Origin: Thelonectria olida
Taxonomy: Eukaryota; Ascomycota; Sordariomycetes; Hypocreales; Nectriaceae
Length of the DNA: 64,000 nucleotides
Direction: 5' to 3'
Assembly: GCA_020736575.1 (NCBI GenBank)
Contig: JAGPYM010000001.1
Location: forward strand, 1-64,000
Shown here: positions 23,153-34,946 of the stretch, one piece after another
How positions within the stretch are numbered: position 1 is the first letter of the stretch
Layout: each line of letters starts with the position of its first letter
Program-made: the position numbers and the translations under genes
Notes under the pieces: model-generated
The model's database searches: none
Seen by the model: only the letters and a program-made list of their open reading frames with translations
What the model was told of the DNA's origin: nothing

Positions 23153-24377
23153 ATGTCTCGCGGTGGAACTACCCTCTACGTGACCGGCTTCAGTCACGGC
23201 ACCCGCGCTCGCGACCTCGCCTACGAGTTCGAACGGTATGTCAACCTCGTCTAACGCCCTCGCCCACACCCTCGCTTTCGTCCTCGTCCACGTCCTCGCC
23301 CGCGCTACGTCCACGTTCACGCCCATGGCGACGGAACACTCGATATTCCTCGAGTCAGCCCTTGGTGGCTCGACACCTCGCCGTCTTCGTCGCCCAAACC
23401 CGCGCCCGTCGTTCTCGTTTTCGCCGCCCCCCAGCCTTAACCCTCTCCTCTCCATCTTTCCTTGTCCCGTCCGTCGATGAGTCCGCTCGTTCGCTTCGCA
23501 GCCGTTGTTCGTTCGAGCCGACATACATCTAGCTCTCAATCTGGCGCGAGAGTGCGCGCATGGCATGCCATGCTCAAAAAGGGGGCCCCAGCCGGCGATG
23601 TGTCGAGTTATGTCATCCTCCCATCATATGCTGACAATATCTTTTCCAGTTATGGCCGTCTTGTCCGCTGTGATATTCCTGCACCTAGATCAACTTCTAG
23701 CCGACTGTAAGATACCCACCATCGCACCTTTCTTCCTTCTCGCTAACTTCCTTTTCATAAGCTTTGCCTTCGTCGAGTATGAAGATCGACGGGACGCTGA
23801 CGATGCCTACCATGAGATGCATAACAAGCGCATGGGCCGTGACGACCTCCTGAAAATCGAGGTACAGTTTTTTTCCAATTGGTGCCCATTTGATCCTAGA
23901 CTCATGATGCTATCAGTGGGCTCGCACTCCTCCCTCTGCCTCTTGGCGATTCGAGTCTGGTCGCGACCGCGATCGTCGTGGCGCCGCTCGTTCTCCCCGT
24001 CGCGGACGCTCGCCATCCCCCCGTCGCAGCACCCGGGAATACTCCCCGCGGAAAGACGACCGTCGGGACCGTGATCGTGGTGACTATGACCGCGAAGGCC
24101 GCCGCGATCGGGACCGTTCTCGTAGTCCCGACCATCGGTATGTCTTATCCCTTTCCCCTCAGACTACATGACCAACTTCTAATTACTTAGCTCTAGGGAT
24201 CGTGAGCGTGATTCCAAGGATGACCGCGATGACCGCGACCGACGGGAGAATGGCACCAACGGCGAGGAGCGAAAGGGTATGTCATCGTTTCAGTCCCGAG
24301 TGGCTATTGATGCTAACCACATGGCAGCTCTTGACAGCCCTCCCCCGGCTCACGATGATCTCGACGTTGCAGAGTGA
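23153..24377 (+). CDS. SR-family splicing factor, S. pombe Srp1-like
   Basis: Exons 23153-23235, 23650-23706, 23762-23861, 23917-24137, 24191-24276 and 24328-24377 give 198 aa. One N-terminal RRM (residues about 5-80) shows RNP2 TLYVTGF and RNP1 FAFVEYED, followed by WARTPPSASWRF and an Arg/Ser/Asp-rich tail, ending LDVAE. This matches the Srp1-type fungal SR proteins acting in pre-mRNA splicing in the nucleus. Intron 1 is 414 nt, far longer than any other in the window, and C/T-rich. Exon 5 has tandem acceptors (TTAG and CTCTAG, 6 nt apart); using the first adds one Ser-Arg pair to the RS tail, using the second omits it, both in frame. Confidence 0.9.
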
Positions 24378-25825
24378 ACCACCCACTCCAAGGCTAGGAG
24401 CACCACTCCGTCATAAGCCAAATTTTCTAGGAAAAGTTTCTGCTTTCTGACTCAGATGCGGCTTGTTTTTTTTTTTTTTTCTCCCTCTGTTTAACCTGGA
24501 CGGCATTTATAGCACCGGCTTCATGGCATGACCAGATATATGGCCTCGTAGAAGTACATCTCAAGCGCCCAGTTGTCAGCCACATGCCCTTTTCCTTAGT
24601 TCCAAGATTGATGGTATTTGGTGGGACGCGTTTCAAACGGAAGTACACATTCATGGGTAGCTTAGACAGTTGACGGCAAAAAAAGTGTCTTAGGGATCAT
24701 GGGTCGAGGACTATTCTTGTCCTGTATCAATATTATTGTCTTTGCTCGAATCTGGCCACGCACCCACGTCAATGAAACATTTTTGGTTCTCAAGTGAAGT
24801 CGGCCCAACTGATTCGTACCACTTGCTTTGTATGTACACGCCAGATCTCCGATGAGACAAGCTCCCAGGCAGCTTTGAGGAGAAAGTACCTGTTTGATCA
24901 AGCTACCCAGCCAAATTAGTATCTTGGGTACCTTGATTAAGGCAGAGTTGAGTTTAGTTTAGGAGTATCTAGTAGAATCTACGATGGCAGTACGATCCAC
25001 GTCTAGCCGAAACCAGCGACTAGGCTTGGCAAGCTTTCAGGCATTCAATCCACTGATGAAACTCACTGTCCACATGTCCACTGGCTCTAGGCGTCTTCAA
25101 GACTTCACCAAAAGACTACCAAATTCCAGACACGAATCTGATCGCGTGCCCTTTGCATTCTCATCACGCTCATTGCCCCATTGCGGTGGTTCAGGCCTCA
25201 TTGGAGAGACCATCATCCGCCCGCCAGGTTGTTATCGATATCCATCCAAGCCACCAACCCCACCAAGCCCATCTCCGAGGCGAGGGAATACCGGGACCAC
25301 GCGCGCCCCGAAGTCATCCGCATCGCCGGCTCACGCGCCCCATCCCGCAGTCCGCACCTCTTTCACCGACCACACCGCACCGTCCCCATGGGCCGTTTGC
25401 CTCTTCAACACCTCTGCGAGCTCCATTAAAGGCGACCGCTGCTGTCGACGTAGCGAATCGGTCAGCCTGCTGCCCGACACGCGCTCTCAATCGTCGTCGG
25501 CTTCGGCGCAAAAAGCCTTTGAGCTTCCCGATCCTCTTCCCCGATGGTTGCCGACTGCCTCCTATCTCGAGCCTCGTCGTCCCGATAGACCGTCGACCCC
25601 TCTTGAAGGCGTATCTTTCTCCGGAAGCTATTCCGCGATTCGATATCTGACGGAGCAGCTGCCTGCGCAAGCCTTTGGCGTCCATCGATACCCCTGGCGA
25701 CCTTGGCCGTTTGTTGATGGTCCAGGCCCTGGAACAACCAGAAAACCAGGTCCGCAACCTGGCGCGGAAGCGTTTACAAGTCCAATTGAGCCGCTGGATC
25801 CAGTGCGATAGCGCTCCCTGCTACT
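24378..25825. other. Intergenic/leader region before carrier gene
   Basis: The left part is the 3' flank of the SR gene, with a run of 16 T near 24465. From 24984 an ATG-initiated frame runs 275 codons to 25811, just 15 bp before the carrier ATG, but its translation is Pro/Ser/Arg-rich without any known motif and other frames are equally open here. I treat it as GC-rich leader/promoter sequence rather than a gene. Confidence 0.45.
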
Positions 25826-27083
25826 ATGTCTGCCGTACGTCGAACCCCTCTTCATTAGGCTTATTGCTGTCGCCATCGAGCCTGATGTATCCCATCCCTG
25901 ACAAAATGACGTATGCTAACCTTTTGACAGTCGGCGCCAGACATGGTCAATTCGCCGACCGTCACCCAGAGACGTCTCGAGCAGCTCCAAGATGGCCTGT
26001 CCCAGCCTGTTATCGCTGCATTTTGCGCCGGCGGCGTTGCTGGCGCCGTCTCCCGAACCGTCGTGTCCCCCCTAGAACGTCTCAAAATCCTCATGCAAAT
26101 CCAGAGTGTCGGCAGAGACGCGTATAAGCTTTCAGTTGGGCAGGCCCTGGCAAAGATGTGGAGAGAAGAGGGCTGGAGGGGATTCATGCGTGGCAATGGC
26201 ACCAACTGCATTCGCATCGTCCCTTATTCGGCTGTTCAGTTCAGCAGTTACAACTTTTATAAACGGGTATGTGCTCTTGTCCCGTCTACCACGGCCAGGA
26301 CTAATGGGGTCGCAGAATTTCTTCGAGACTTCCCCGGGTGCCGATCTATCTCCCTTTAGCCGTCTCATCTGTGGTGGCGTTGCAGGAATCACTTCTGTCT
26401 TCTTCACGTATCCCCTCGATATTGTCCGAACTCGACTCTCTATCCAATCAGCAAGTTTCGCCGAGCTAGGAGACCGACCTCAAAAGTTGCCAGGTATGTG
26501 GGGTACCCTGGTGCAAATGTACAAGTCTGAAGGTGGCATTGCGGCATTGTACCGAGGCATCATCCCAACCGTGGCTGGTGTCGCGCCCTATGTAAGTCAC
26601 GGACGAGGGTTTTCACTGGCCAAATCGCGTCATTAACATTGAGAACTAGGTCGGCCTCAATTTCATGGTATACGAGTCGGCTCGACAGTACTTGACGTTC
26701 GAAGGAGAGCAAAATCCCAGTGCCACCAGAAAACTCCTTGCTGGTGCCATCTCCGGTGCAGTTGCCCAAACCTGCACGTATCCCTTGTGAGTCATTGAGC
26801 CAAGACTATGCTCGACAATGAAAGCGCTGACGCCGGCAACAGCGACGTTCTTCGGAGACGTTTCCAGATCAACACCATGTCAGGCATGGGGTACCAGTAC
26901 AAGGGCGTTACGGACGCCATCCGCGTCATTGTAGCTCAAGAGGGAGTCAAGGGTCTTTACAAGGGCATCGCCCCCAACCTTCTCAAAGTCGCCCCCAGTA
27001 TGGCATCAAGTTGGCTGAGTTTCGAAATGACCCGCGACTTCCTCGTCAACCTCAGACCAGACGCCGAACCCCATTCCCTATAA
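25826..27083 (+). CDS. Mitochondrial carrier, APS/PAPS transporter type (YPR011C-like)
   Basis: Exons 25826-25834, 25931-26266, 26316-26591, 26650-26786 and 26843-27083 give 332 aa, the size of SLC25 family members. Three tandem repeats each carry the PxD/ExxK/R signature: SPLERLK, YPLDIVR and YPFDVLR, implying six membrane helices in the mitochondrial inner membrane. The third repeat (INTMSGMGYQYKGVTDAIRV, PSMASSWLSFE) resembles yeast YPR011C, a transporter of adenosine 5'-phosphosulfate and PAPS; the substrate is inferred from that resemblance and could instead be another nucleotide or CoA. The first exon is only MSA, joined to SAPDMVNSP. Confidence 0.9.
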
Positions 27084-27872
27084 AGAGTGTATCAATTTGT
27101 GATGAATAGCCTGTATGGGCGGAGATGTTTGAGCATTGAAGGAGTCTCGAGCTAAATACGTTGACGAAAATGGTCTCGGAAGTGAGGATGAGGGAGATGC
27201 GATACAGGCCGTGGCCAACTTCCAAGAGCGAAAGAGGCGGTCGATATGTGACTGCCAGAAGATACATGGAGGACTATAACGGCGCAAGGTGGTGGATACA
27301 TAGGAACCTTGAACAATAGATAAGACAAAAAGATTTTTCTCCATTGCATGTTTGATGTTTACTCGATGCTACATGGTTACTCCGTCATCGAGTGTCATCA
27401 AGTATCGAAGACACGGGCAACAACAGTCGAGAAAGAGGAAAAATTTTAAGAGACCGAAGAGTTCCTCTCAAATATGACTTTAGAATCCAAAGTGAAGAAA
27501 TATTACTTTATTCCAAACTGCTTTACAACTACAAAACAATATCGACATGAAGGGCATGGATTCCCTCGATCAACTAGCAACGCCGAATGCATCTCGGCTA
27601 TTGCGAGGTCCAAATCGGTGTTAGTCATGGTCCTCAGCTTACCTAAGAAACGCCACTCAGCCTTGGGCAAAAAGCAGCCACTTGGGGTGTGGCTGGCAGT
27701 TGCTCGCCCCTTGCCCTAATTGCCGCCCTTCACCGCCTTGGAAACTGCGTGCTCCAGTTGTGTGGCCCAGGACCCGCTCCGCCAAAGCCCTGGGATTTTT
27801 TCAAAAGGTGAGCGCCCAGTCCATCGAATCCTTTCGCCAGCATCGCCAAATTCACAGTCGCCAACCGCCGCC
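27084..27872. other. RPL18 promoter region
   Basis: This holds the carrier 3' flank and the RPL18 promoter. TGCCCTAA (TTAGGGCA on the other strand) at 27712-27719 is noted separately. No coding signal. Confidence 0.5.
27712..27719 (+). promoter_or_regulatory. TTAGGGC element upstream of RPL18
   Basis: TGCCCTAA lies about 154 bp before the RPL18 ATG. The same 7-base core is found at a similar distance from RACK1 and RPL19. A role as a ribosomal-protein promoter element is inference. Confidence 0.35.
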
Positions 27873-28714
27873 ATGGGTACGTGAAGAAATGTCCAAATCA
27901 GCCTCTGTATGCGAGTAGCGAGAGCCTTCGGGCTTCCCGCTGCGACCAAGGCACCATCTTGCGCTTTCACGCGAGACAGAGTTGCCCGTTTTTGAGCATG
28001 CTAGAACCAAATGGCTGACGATGGCTTCACCCACAAACAGGTATCGATCTCGACCGCCACCACGTCAAGGGCACTCACCGTACTGCCCCCAAGAGCGACA
28101 ATGTCTACCTCAAGCTCTTGGTGAAGCTTTACCGCTTCTTGGCCCGTATGTTCTCCCTCATCCAGACCAGCAGAAATTCTCAGGCAGCCCATTGACAAAA
28201 TCAAACCTTTTCTAGGCCGAACCGACTCTTCCTTCAACAAGGTCGTTCTCCGACGTCTGTTCATGTCCAAGATCAACCGCCCTCCCGTCTCCCTGTCCCG
28301 AATTGTCGCCAACCTGAACAAGGAGGGCGAGAAGCGAACCGTCGTCATTGTCGGTACCGTCACCGATGACAACCGTCTCCTCGAGTTCCCCAAGGCCACC
28401 ATCGCTGCCCTGCGATTCACTGCCACCGCCCGTGCTCGCATTGTCGCTGCCGGCGGCGAGGCCATCACCCTGGACCAGCTGGCTCTCCGTGCTCCCACTG
28501 GTGCCAACACCCTGATCCTCCGTGGCCCCAAGAACAGCCGCGAGGCTGTCAGGCACTTCGGCTTCGGTCCCCATTCCAACAAGGTACGTGAACTTAATAC
28601 CGTCTTCCATGTGACGACTCCTAACCCCCCCGATAGAAGCCCTACGTTGAGTCCAAGGGTCGCAAGTTCGAGCGTGCCCGTGGTCGCAGACGTTCGCGCG
28701 GTTTCAAGGTCTAA
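27873..28714 (+). CDS. RPL18: 60S ribosomal protein L18 (eL18)
   Basis: Exons 27873-27876, 28041-28145, 28216-28583 and 28637-28714 give 184 aa, close to the 186 aa of yeast Rpl18. It is a component of the large cytosolic ribosomal subunit. Family sequence is visible throughout: [28 protein letters not shown], and the C-terminal basic tail ending RRRSRGFKV. The first exon is only ATGG, the intron splitting codon 2, which is typical for fungal ribosomal-protein genes. The surrounding CCGCCGCCATGG context is a strong initiation site. Confidence 0.97.
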
Positions 28715-28974
28715 GCGGAATGTGGACGAAAATGATTGGCCTCGGAAGGCGTTACGGCCAGTTTATGAGGCAACTGCCAATATTTGGGTTGTCAATGGGT
28801 ACTGCATGGAATTGGCGTGGCGAGGTATCACAAAATTCTACAATGAAATTCTTGCGCATTGCTGCCGCCTAGACCAGAACGATGTTCCCTGCTCGTGATG
28901 TATTTCCAAGAGGATCGTATCTCTAATGTGATGTTATACATGAATATGTTGTTACATGGCTGAGTACCTTGATC

Positions 28975-30298
28975 TTAGTCCCATTCGACAGAAGCACTGC
29001 CTTTCCGTCGCAGAGCCACAAAGTATGCTTCCTTGCTCTCCTGTTTCACAATGAATCAACTCTATACTGGTTTCTCTGGAGTGTCCAAGCACTCACCTTT
29101 CTTGATGACTCTGGCTTCTCTCTAAAGACTTTCCCAAACAAAGATTTCAGCCTCTTTTCGAGGACCTTGTCCTCTGAGCCCTGATAGAACTTGCAGACGA
29201 AATGGCCCCCAGACTTGAGGGTATCGCTGGCGAATTGCAAAGCAGCATTGCAGAGGTCCTAAAAACACAACCAACGGTCACACTTCGAACGACTTTGCAA
29301 ACAACGGCCAGGAATTAATCGGACTCACCATGCTACCGGTATGATCGCGGAACGTGTTGCCGCTCGTGTTCATCAGCCTATGATACGGATTACTCAAGCT
29401 ATTCACATTGTAACCAGCGGTTTGGTCCCAGGGAGCTGACATGTCACTCAACACGACCTGAAAATTAAGTCAGTACAAGCGAAGAATCAGCCAACAAGAA
29501 CGGAGTGGACAAACATCGACAAGTCGCTCAGATGAAGCTCCTGATTTCGTTTCCGATGCCTCGGTGGAGGGAGTTGCATGACGTTCCATGTCGATGTAGC
29601 TGGGTCGGTCAAGATCCGCCCCAGCAATACTGTCCGAAGCACGGTCAGAGTCTCGGATTGATGGCGGACGTTGTTGTTGATGTGACTCGACGATTAAATT
29701 CTTGACCAGAGCCCGCACACTTGGAGAGAGGAAGTCGCCTTGGAAGGTAACAACACCACGCGGTGGTTGGGCCGGGATAAGATCGATTCCAATTACACGG
29801 CCATGGGGGCGTGTTCTTTCCATTGCGACCTATTTATTGCATTGCGTTAGATTAACAGGTTGTCATGATGATGAAGCTGGAGAAGTGAAAAACATACTTG
29901 AGACCAGCTTCCGGGAGCGTAACCCTGTATATATATGAGCTCAAGGACGTGCCTAGTTCTGAGTCGCAAAAAAGCCCACCAAGTCAACAATTGTCTGCCC
30001 GTTGCCCTTGAAGATTCTGTACTTGGCGTCCATCTCCAGCCAGTCAGCAAAGTATCAACCCGCAAGTGGAAAACATGTGTGAATCTACCTCCAACAACTT
30101 GAATGCCGCCCGACTCTTCAAACCTTGAACCTTTGCATCTCGAGCGAACGAATCTCGGCCCTGTCGTTGCTTCCAGCGCGATGTGGATGAAGCCCAGCGA
30201 CAGAGGCATCGTGCGATGGCGGATTCAAACGGTGATGGGCTGGGCCGGCCCAACAAGGGCAAGACGCTCACCAGGCGCGTCATCGGTCGGGAGCACAT
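28975..30298 (-). CDS. MRM2: Mitochondrial 21S rRNA 2'-O-methyltransferase (FtsJ family)
   Basis: Seven exons, all phase 0: 30089-30298, 29980-30033, 29898-29924, 29515-29829, 29329-29457, 29097-29258 and 28975-29040, giving 320 aa, the same as yeast Mrm2. It is an FtsJ/RrmJ-type enzyme that methylates a uridine in the peptidyl-transferase region of mitochondrial large rRNA. The K-D-K-E tetrad is visible at about K67 (SRAAFKL), D207 (VLSDMSAPWDQ), K268 (FVCKFYQG) and E303 (SKEAYFVA). The SAM loop reads DLGYAPGSWSQ, where Ala is usual at the Tyr, and is split over exons 2 and 3. The Arg-rich N-terminus before residue 50 looks like a mitochondrial presequence. A polar insert of about 50 residues (around 150-200) is unusual. 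Exon 3 encodes only nine residues. Confidence 0.94.
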
Positions 30299-30704
30299 GA
30301 TCTAAACTAACAGAAGAAGCGAGTTGACATGTTTATGATTTGTGAGAATGTGCAAAATATGTTATTTGGGGGTTTGCTCGTACGCCCTTGCGTATAAAAT
30401 CAGTGGGCAAAGCACCAGGCAAAACATCGGATAGCAAAGACAAAGACAGCATCATGACACCCTCCTTAGGTAGGCACTCAGCTAGCCCAGAGAAGACATA
30501 AATAAGGACTTGTTATTCGGACAGACATCACATTCACATAATGTCGATGACCTCTTGTTGGAAGAAAACGGCATCATCTTCTCATTTATCAAGAAAACCA
30601 AATTCAGCTCCGAACGCTGTCCCCGATCCATGCAACCGTAACTATAACCAAACGCCATGAAAAGAAGAAACCATCCTTCATCCCAAACTTCCACAAGTCA
30701 CATC
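30299..30704. other. Short intergenic region, no gene seen
   Basis: This holds the MRM2 promoter and the 3' flank of the coiled-coil gene. No further signal. Confidence 0.5.
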
Positions 30705-32485
30705 TTATGCTAGAAAACTCGCGTTGACTCCTCGCCTATCTCTCTTTAGAGGAGAGAATGTCCTTCCGCCAAACGCACTGGTTACGCCTCCCAAAGGTGC
30801 CTTGAGCTTTCGACCAGCGCCGAGCTTTGTCGTCTTTGGTCTTGGGGCCACTTCTACACCATCATCGTCGTCGTCAAACAGTGTCTTACTGCTGTTGGCG
30901 AGGATCTTTCGCTTCTTCTTTCGTCCATCTGTTTCAGCAATGCTCGCGAGACCGGGCTTGGGTTCTATCTTCTTCGGCTTGAGCTCGAGTTCCTTGTTAG
31001 CTTTCTCCATGGTTCCATTCTCGGCTTCGGCATCCTCCGGCTCCTCCTCGGCCACAATCTCAAGCTTGTTTTTGCTCTTTAATTCATGCATTTTCTGCTG
31101 GGCCGACAAGCTGGGCATGTTCTTCTTCAGAGTCGGTGCGTCGTCCAGTGCCTTCCGGGGTCTTCCCCGTGACTTTTGTGCCTTTGAGCCCTTCTTTCTT
31201 GCCTTCTCGGCTTCAGCGGGCTCTTCGGAACCCTGAGCATGAGGCTCAGGAGGTTGCGCTTCTTCAACAGCCTCATCTTCCTCCTCGGCAACTGGCTCCG
31301 CGAACGCCACCTCCTTGCTTGTCGGAGATGACACCTCAAGAGAGTCGTCGTCGACGTTCTTCGTCCTGCTCAGAAAGGGCGTGACTGAGAAGGCAGACTT
31401 CTCCCCAAGAAGTGAGTATTCTGCTCCACGCTTCTTGAGTGGCCGCTTCTGGGCAGCCAAATCCGGGCCCGGTGTGCCAATGCTAACGTCCTCCATGGTG
31501 AAGTCGTTAAGACCGCGTTTGCGTGACGTTTGACCCTTCGTTGCAACCTTCTTCTTAGGCTGGTCGCTCGTGCTTCGAGACGCTTTTCGCATGGCTTCCA
31601 CCTCTGCGCGGCATCCTTCCAGTGCGTCTCGTGTGCCCTTTAACTCCGATTGTACGGTCTTAAGTTTCCCCTTCAACCCGTCAACCCGGTCTTCCAGCTG
31701 CTCGCGTTCACCCTGCGCCTCCCGAAGCTCGCTCTCGTACTTCTTTTTTGCCCTTTCCCATTCCTTTTTTTCGACTTGATGCTTCTTCTCGACCTCTTCA
31801 ACTCGCGTCTTCCAGTCGTCATCGGCATCGGTGTCCATCTTTTGTTGGATTCGTTGTTTCGATCGCTTCTCGCTCTCAAGCTCAACCTCCAGCGAGTTCA
31901 GTTGCCTCTGCAGTTCGTGCTTCTCAGAAACGACAGCTTGGTGAATGAAAAGTTGTGATTTCAAGTGTTCGATTTCGGGTCGAATTCGATTTAGTTCTCT
32001 GTTAAGTGCGAACTTTTCCTGGAGTACTTTGCTTGAATCTTCCATGGAGCCGTTGAGCGAGTCCAGCTCCGCCTGATTATTCGTCAGTGATAGCCCTTAG
32101 TCGACACTTTCTGCCTTACCTTGAGGGTGGCCAATTCGTTAGACTGCTTCTTGAATCTCACATCCTGAAGCTTAAGCTTTTCTTTTGCTTCACCCAATTC
32201 TGTCCGGACATCATCTCCTTGACGAGCGAGAAGGCTAATGCGAGAGTCTTTTTGTGCCAGTTTATCCTTCAGGGAAGCCTTTTCATCGCGGAGTGATAGG
32301 AGTCGAAGCTTGAGACGGCGGGTTTCTTCGTCTCGGTTGACCAGATCAATATGGTGGGCGTTGCTCTGATGATTCAAGGAGAGGTCGCTGATGCGAGCCA
32401 TTCGCTGTGAGCAGTAAGGTCAGCAAAATGCTATGTTAATGCTGTTAAAACGATCATGTCCTACCTCAGCTGTCTTCGCGCCCAT
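30705..32485 (-). CDS. Coiled-coil protein of unknown function with basic tail
   Basis: Exons 32465-32485, 32120-32404 and 30705-32072 give 557 aa. I do not recognise the family. Residues about 20-275 form nearly continuous heptad-rich coiled coil (Leu/Glu/Lys/Arg-rich, few Pro/Gly). The rest is low-complexity, alternating acidic runs (EEEDEAVEEA) and basic runs (KKGSKAQKSRGRPRK, an AT-hook-like GRPRK; GRKKKRKIL, a likely nuclear signal). It ends in a compact conserved-looking block, GRTFSPLKRDRRGVNASFLA, with a possible CDK site (SPLKR). Nuclear or chromosome/spindle-associated function is plausible but inference only. It is divergently transcribed from OST3. Confidence 0.85.
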
Positions 32486-32970
32486 CTTGATGCGAGTTAG
32501 ATGACACGAACGTGTGTAGGAGAAAGCGGTAAAAGAATCTCTAGTGAGAAAAGGGCATCAGATATAGGGGCCTTGTTGATAATCAAAGCGATTTGCGGTG
32601 GGGTTCGTCGATGTTGGCGCAAAGGATGTTGAGGTGGGATAAGCGATCCTTTGTCTTAAGATAACTTTCCCGCCGGTTGTTTTGGGTGCAAATAAACATG
32701 GTACCAGATCGGGCTAGCGCCCCGGCAGCTTGAGATGATGCGCTTAGCTCACGTGATTGTGTCCTGAGCGAATGACGACGACGCGACCAGGACGTGTGCG
32801 CCCGCTTAGGTAATTCCAAGCAGAGCTCAGAGGCCACCTCAGCTTCACCCCGAAGCTCCACTATCTTCCATTCAAGTCATCGACCACTCTCATAGCAACT
32901 TGTAGGCCAATTGGCCATATCCTTCTACCTTCACCATTCCCCAATCAACCAGCCTCGGGTTTCCTTCGCG
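32486..32970. other. Divergent promoter, coiled-coil gene / OST3
   Basis: 485 bp between two start codons; no distinct element was recognised apart from CT-rich sequence just before the OST3 ATG. Confidence 0.5.
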
Positions 32971-34136
32971 ATGCGGTTCTTTTCGCCACTCCTTTCCCTC
33001 ACTTTGCTGGCCACAGGCGCCATCGCTGCCAAGAAGTCGCCCGCCGAACGATTTAGCCAGTACCACGCTAAAGCCCAAAGCTCCTCGCCGTTGAAGCTCA
33101 ACGAGGTTTCCTACAAGTCGGTGACGGCGGCACCCAGGGACTACACGGTTGCCGTTCTGCTGACCGCGCTCGATGCGAGGTTTGGGTGCTCGCTCTGTCG
33201 TGAGTTTCAGCCGGAATGGTCCCTCCTCAGCAAGAGCTGGGCCAAGGGCGATAAGTCGGGAGAGTCGCGAATGCTCTATGGGACTTTGGACTTCTCTGAC
33301 GGTAGAGACATCTTTATGTCGGTATGTATTATGGCCATAGGTGGAGGTTGTTTATGTGGCTGAGCCAGCGATACTTACTTTTCAAAGCTCGGCCTCCAAA
33401 CTGCCCCCGTTCTCCTGCTCTTCCAGCCTACTCAGGGTCCCCACGCCGCCGACACGCAGGAACCTCTTCGATATGACTTTACCAGCGGGTGAGCACGAGA
33501 CGACTCACGTTTAAACTATGCCAGGAAGTCTGATCAATAGTAGTCCCCCTACCGCCGAACAAGTCCATTCTTGGGTTACTCGTCACCTCCCCGACCGATC
33601 TCACCCACCTGTGAAGCGACCGATCAACTGGATGCGCTGGATCTCGATTGTTACTATCACCCTCGGTGTTGGCACTGTTCTTATCACGACTTCGCGCTTT
33701 TTGTTGCCCATCATCCAGAGTCGCAATATCTGGGCTTCTATCAGTCTCATCTCAATCCTCCTCTTCACCAGTGGACACATGTTCAACCACATTCGCAAGG
33801 TCCCCTATGTCGCAGGCGACGGCAAGGGTGGAATCAACTACATTGCCCCTGGTTTCCAAAGCCAGTTCGGCATGGAAACGCAAATCGTGGCAGCTCTTTG
33901 TAAGGCCTTTGTAAACCCAGCCCAGTCTAAATTTACTGACACGAAACGCAGATGGCGTCCTATCGTTCTGTGCAATCACTCTAGCCTTCAAGATTCCACG
34001 AATGGCCGACGCCAAGACGCAGCAGGTGGCTGTCATTGCATGGGGCGGTGTCCTCTTCCTGGTTTACAGCTTCCTTCTCAGCGTTTTCCGGGTTAAGAAC
34101 GGCGGCTACCCGTTCTCTCTGCCACCCTTCATGTAA
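32971..34136 (+). CDS. OST3: Oligosaccharyltransferase subunit Ost3/Ost6
   Basis: Exons 32971-33321, 33388-33488, 33544-33899 and 33952-34136 give 330 aa. It is the thioredoxin-fold oxidoreductase subunit of the ER N-glycosylation complex, which holds acceptor proteins by transient disulfides. A cleavable signal peptide (MRFFSPLLSLTLLATGAIA) is followed by a lumenal domain with the CxxC pair at C73 and C76 (FGCSLCREF), then four C-terminal hydrophobic spans (starting WISIVTITLGVGTVLI; the last is VAVIAWGGVLFLVYSFLL) and NGGYPFSLPPFM at the end. The ATG at 32971 is chosen because upstream codons in frame are not ATG. Confidence 0.95.
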
Positions 34137-34946
34137 AAACTATGATTCAAACCCAAAATAAGTCGATGCTGGAAGAAAGCCGTCATGACAGCCTTGGGTG
34201 AGAAGGGATATCGTCAAAAGTTGGCACGCATAGTGCTCATGGTGGGAACAAATGGCTGCCATCGTGGCAGATGACATGTACAATATCAAGCGAACCAGGT
34301 CTCTTAGATTAGAACCTCGACCAGTAGACCGGAAATTTCACACAAATTCACACTTTAGCAAATTTAAGCTACTTGGTCAGCACATTTCGGCGAGTCCGCG
34401 TTATATATGTGTTGTTGGCGTCAGGGAACGTTCAGCAATGCGAATGACCCTACCCTGCATACAGACCATGGTCAAATTCCGCAGACCGAACGATATTATC
34501 AATATTGTCCTTGGTAACCCTGAAGCGAGAAATCCATTGAACCATCGCGCGCAGTTACGCCACTGTGCTCTTAACGAGGAAACCACGACATAGGACAACA
34601 TAGCTAGCCCTAGCCCTCACAAGATGCCACTCACATCAAGCATTACACAAGGACTTCACCATAACACAACATTAAAAGTGAAGAAGTGTCACAAAAGCGA
34701 ATCGTAGGGAATTTTTAAGCTCGCGTTCTTTATTGGAGAACAAAAGGATGATGCCCGGTGCCTTCAGGGGCTGCCTTAGCCAGCAAATGCGTCATGCTCT
34801 CGTCAGATTTGAGTCGCCCCCCCTTCCTTTGCATCAATAAAGACCAAACGAGGAAGCCAGCCATTTGACGCCCCACCAATGATCTACCCTCTTCCGCTCG
34901 CCTCCATAACCATCATCAATACCTTTTTTTAGGGAGAGAGGCACAT
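34137..34946. other. Convergent 3' region OST3 / RACK1
   Basis: 810 bp between two convergent genes. No coding motif, RNA gene or repeat was recognised. Confidence 0.5.

Noticed and set aside
24984..25811. A 275-codon ATG-initiated frame just before the carrier gene
   Set aside because: The translation is low-complexity and motif-free, other frames are equally open in this GC-rich stretch, and the carrier ATG follows 15 bp later, so it is more likely leader sequence. An RNA-seq transcript ending before 25826 would change this.
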